Assembly (NCBI GenBank): GCA_030052355.1
Contig: JASIGS010000704.1
Location: forward strand, 1 to 6,539
Source: Streptosporangiaceae bacterium
GTDB taxonomy: Bacteria; Actinomycetota; Actinomycetes; Streptosporangiales; Streptosporangiaceae
Length of the DNA: 6,539 nt
Direction: 5' to 3'
The notes below the pieces were generated by a model. That model saw nothing but the letters and a program-made list of their open reading frames with translations, was not told the origin of the DNA and did no database searches. Both the position numbers and the translations under genes were made by a program. The first letter of the stretch is position 1, and each line of letters begins with the position of its first letter. Below, piece by piece: positions 5,553-6,539 of the stretch.

Positions 5553-6131
5553 TCACAGCGCCGCCAGCCCGGCATCGATGAACCGCATCGCGGCAGCGAC
5601 GGCCTGCTCACGTTCTTCGCCCGGCTCGGTGTCGGCGACCTCCAGCACGACGGCGGCGACGGCGGCTGAGGCCAGCCGTGGCCCGATGGCGCCCGGATCG
5701 CTCCGGGTGTCGGCCGCGATCAGGGCCGCTCCCTTCCGGATCGCCGCGGCCAGTTGCGCCTGCCGCAGCGCAGCGAGCTCGGGATTGGCGGCGAACATGC
5801 GTCGCGCGAGCCTGATGAGCTCCCGGTCCTCCGGCTCAGACTGGCTGGTCAGCAGCCACCGCCTGAGCACGTCTGTGTACCTCTCGCCGGGCCGCCTGCC
5901 CCTCATCGCGTCGTCAAGGCTGGCAATGCCGTCGCCGAAGCGCGCGAGGGCGATGTCCTGTTTGGCTGGGAAGTACATCGCCACCGTCCGCGGCGCCACC
6001 TCCGCCGCCGCGGCGATGTCGGCAACCGTCGTGGCGTGGTAGCCACGCTCGGCGAACAGCCCGAAGGCAGCGCGGATGATCGCTGCCCTCCGCCGTGCCT
6101 TGCTGCGCTCTCTCAGACCTAGCTCCGCCAT
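5553..6131 (-). CDS. TetR-family transcriptional regulator
   Basis: A 192-residue one-component repressor, normal length for the family. Residues about 13-60 hold the TetR DNA-binding domain (AAIIRAAFGLFAERGYHATTVADIAAAAEVAPRTVAMYFPAKQD in outline: helix 1, then the helix-turn-helix VADIAAAAEVAPRTVAMYF, then the conserved F-x-K-Q). The C-terminal half is an Ala/Leu/Arg-rich helical ligand-binding domain of the kind seen in actinobacterial TetR proteins; the ligand is unknown. It is divergent from a DHA2 exporter 97 bp away with a repeated dyad between them, the usual layout for a repressor of both genes. The ATG at 6131 has no visible Shine-Dalgarno. TAGTCT, 7 nt before it on the minus strand, could serve as a -10 and give a leaderless mRNA. 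Confidence in the family is high; the target is inferred. Confidence 0.92.
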   Translation of the reverse strand: MAELGLRERSKARRRAAIIRAAFGLFAERGYHATTVADIAAAAEVAPRTVAMYFPAKQDIALARFGDGIASLDDAMRGRRPGERYTDVLRRWLLTSQSEPEDRELIRLARRMFAANPELAALRQAQLAAAIRKGAALIAADTRSDPGAIGPRLASAAVAAVVLEVADTEPGEEREQAVAAAMRFIDAGLAAL

Positions 6132-6149
6132 ACGACAAGACTACATCAA

Positions 6150-6180
6150 ACTGCAAACTTGCAATCGACTGCAAACTTGC
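6150..6180. promoter_or_regulatory. Twin dyad operators, probable TetR binding sites
   Basis: ACTGCAAACTTGC occurs at 6150-6162 and identically at 6168-6180, 18 bp apart centre to centre. Each copy has a small dyad, GCAA-AC-TTGC; the first extends to TGCAA-AC-TTGCA. The pair lies in the tetR/exporter gap and overlaps the candidate exporter promoter. GCAATCGA (6161-6168) recurs at 6193-6200. Binding by the neighbouring TetR protein is inferred from position and symmetry. Confidence 0.65.
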
Positions 6181-6188
6181 GTTAGGCT
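6159..6188 (+). promoter_or_regulatory. Candidate promoter of the DHA2 exporter
   Basis: TTGCAA (6159-6164) as -35, an 18-nt spacer, and TAGGCT (6183-6188) as -10, which fits the TAnnnT actinobacterial pattern. The start would be near 6195, leaving about 34 nt before the exporter ATG. The -35 and spacer coincide with the twin dyads, so a bound repressor would block RNA polymerase. Confidence 0.45.
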
Positions 6189-6228
6189 GCAGGCAATCGA
6201 ACTCGGGCGGACGCGAAAGGACGCAGCG

Positions 6229-6539
6229 ATGACGAGCAACGGCGCCGCCACCCGAACCCCTTCACCTGTCTCAACGACCCGGGCCAGCGCGCCCGGCCAG
6301 CCACCCGCAGACCCGAGGCGCTGGCTGATCCTCGCGACCGTGGCGCTGGCACAGCTCATGGTCGTGCTGGACGCGACGATCGTGAACATCGCGCTACCCA
6401 CCGCGCAGCACGCGCTCCACTTCTCCAACATCGAGCGGCAGTGGGTGATCACCGCCTACGCGCTGGCCTTTGGCAGCCTGCTGCTGCTCGGCGGGCGGCT
6501 CACCGACCTCATCGGCCGGAAGGCCACGTTCATCACCGG
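6229..6539 (+). CDS. DHA2-family (EmrB/QacA-type) MFS drug exporter, N-terminal part
   Basis: Predicted 14-helix proton-driven multidrug exporter of the major facilitator superfamily. Only 103 codons of an expected 450-550 or so are in the window; the frame is open at the edge. A Ser/Thr/Pro-rich cytosolic tail (1-31) precedes TM1, which carries the family signature LDATIVNIALP (47-57). TM2 starts QWVITAYALAFG (71-82), followed by motif A, GGRLTDLIGRK (88-98). The ATG at 6229 has GAAAGGA 7 nt upstream. Expression is likely repressed by the divergent TetR through the dyads at 6150-6180. The family is clear; the substrate cannot be read from this portion. Confidence 0.92.
   Translation, partial: MTSNGAATRTPSPVSTTRASAPGQPPADPRRWLILATVALAQLMVVLDATIVNIALPTAQHALHFSNIERQWVITAYALAFGSLLLLGGRLTDLIGRKATFIT

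Noticed and set aside
1..6539. CRISPR array, tRNA, rRNA, insertion sequence, phage or att site
   Set aside because: No spaced direct repeats of CRISPR type, no tRNA-like arms, no transposase frames and no terminal repeats were seen; gene content and composition are uniform.

Overview
The window is very GC-rich (mostly G/C at third codon positions) and carries actinobacterial protein families: a soluble PRC-barrel/MgtE_N/CBS protein, a KimA-like APC permease with a USP-like tail, and a TetR/DHA2 efflux pair. An actinomycete chromosome is the best guess; I cannot name the genus. Five substantial genes are visible. The two at the window edges (NRAMP transporter and MFS exporter) are truncated by the window, not broken.

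Layout. Bases 1-1023 (minus) hold the first 341 codons of an NRAMP-superfamily transporter whose metal-site motifs are altered (DAGA for DPGN, APW for MPH). Bases 1024-1227 form its leader. The leader has a candidate promoter with a perfect TTGACA box, several GC-rich hairpins, and a 25-codon reading frame with a strong Shine-Dalgarno that begins MDPDSP. This resembles the start of the Mg2+-sensing leader peptide MgtL. Bases 1228-2538 (minus) encode a soluble protein with PRC-barrel, MgtE_N and paired CBS domains but no MgtE membrane channel. Bases 2539-2889 are a divergent intergenic region. Bases 2890-5379 (plus) encode a KimA-like K+ transporter with a USP-like domain, a low-complexity repeat linker and a fused C-terminal OB-fold. 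Bases 5380-5552 separate convergent genes and are full of inverted repeats. Bases 5553-6131 (minus) encode a TetR regulator, divergent from a DHA2 drug exporter that starts at 6229. Two copies of a TGCAAACTTGC dyad lie between them.

How it may work. The left half looks like a cation-homeostasis locus. The proposed Mg2+ module is a leader peptide, an NRAMP-related (probably Mg2+) transporter and a detached MgtE sensor domain. It is divergent from a K+ importer of a family known to be controlled by c-di-AMP. The right half is a self-contained TetR/efflux-pump cassette. The strongest candidate for something undescribed is the MDPDSP leader ORF in front of the NRAMP gene; the second is the fusion of an OB-fold to a KimA-type permease. 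Domain assignments come from reading translated sequence, with no database search.
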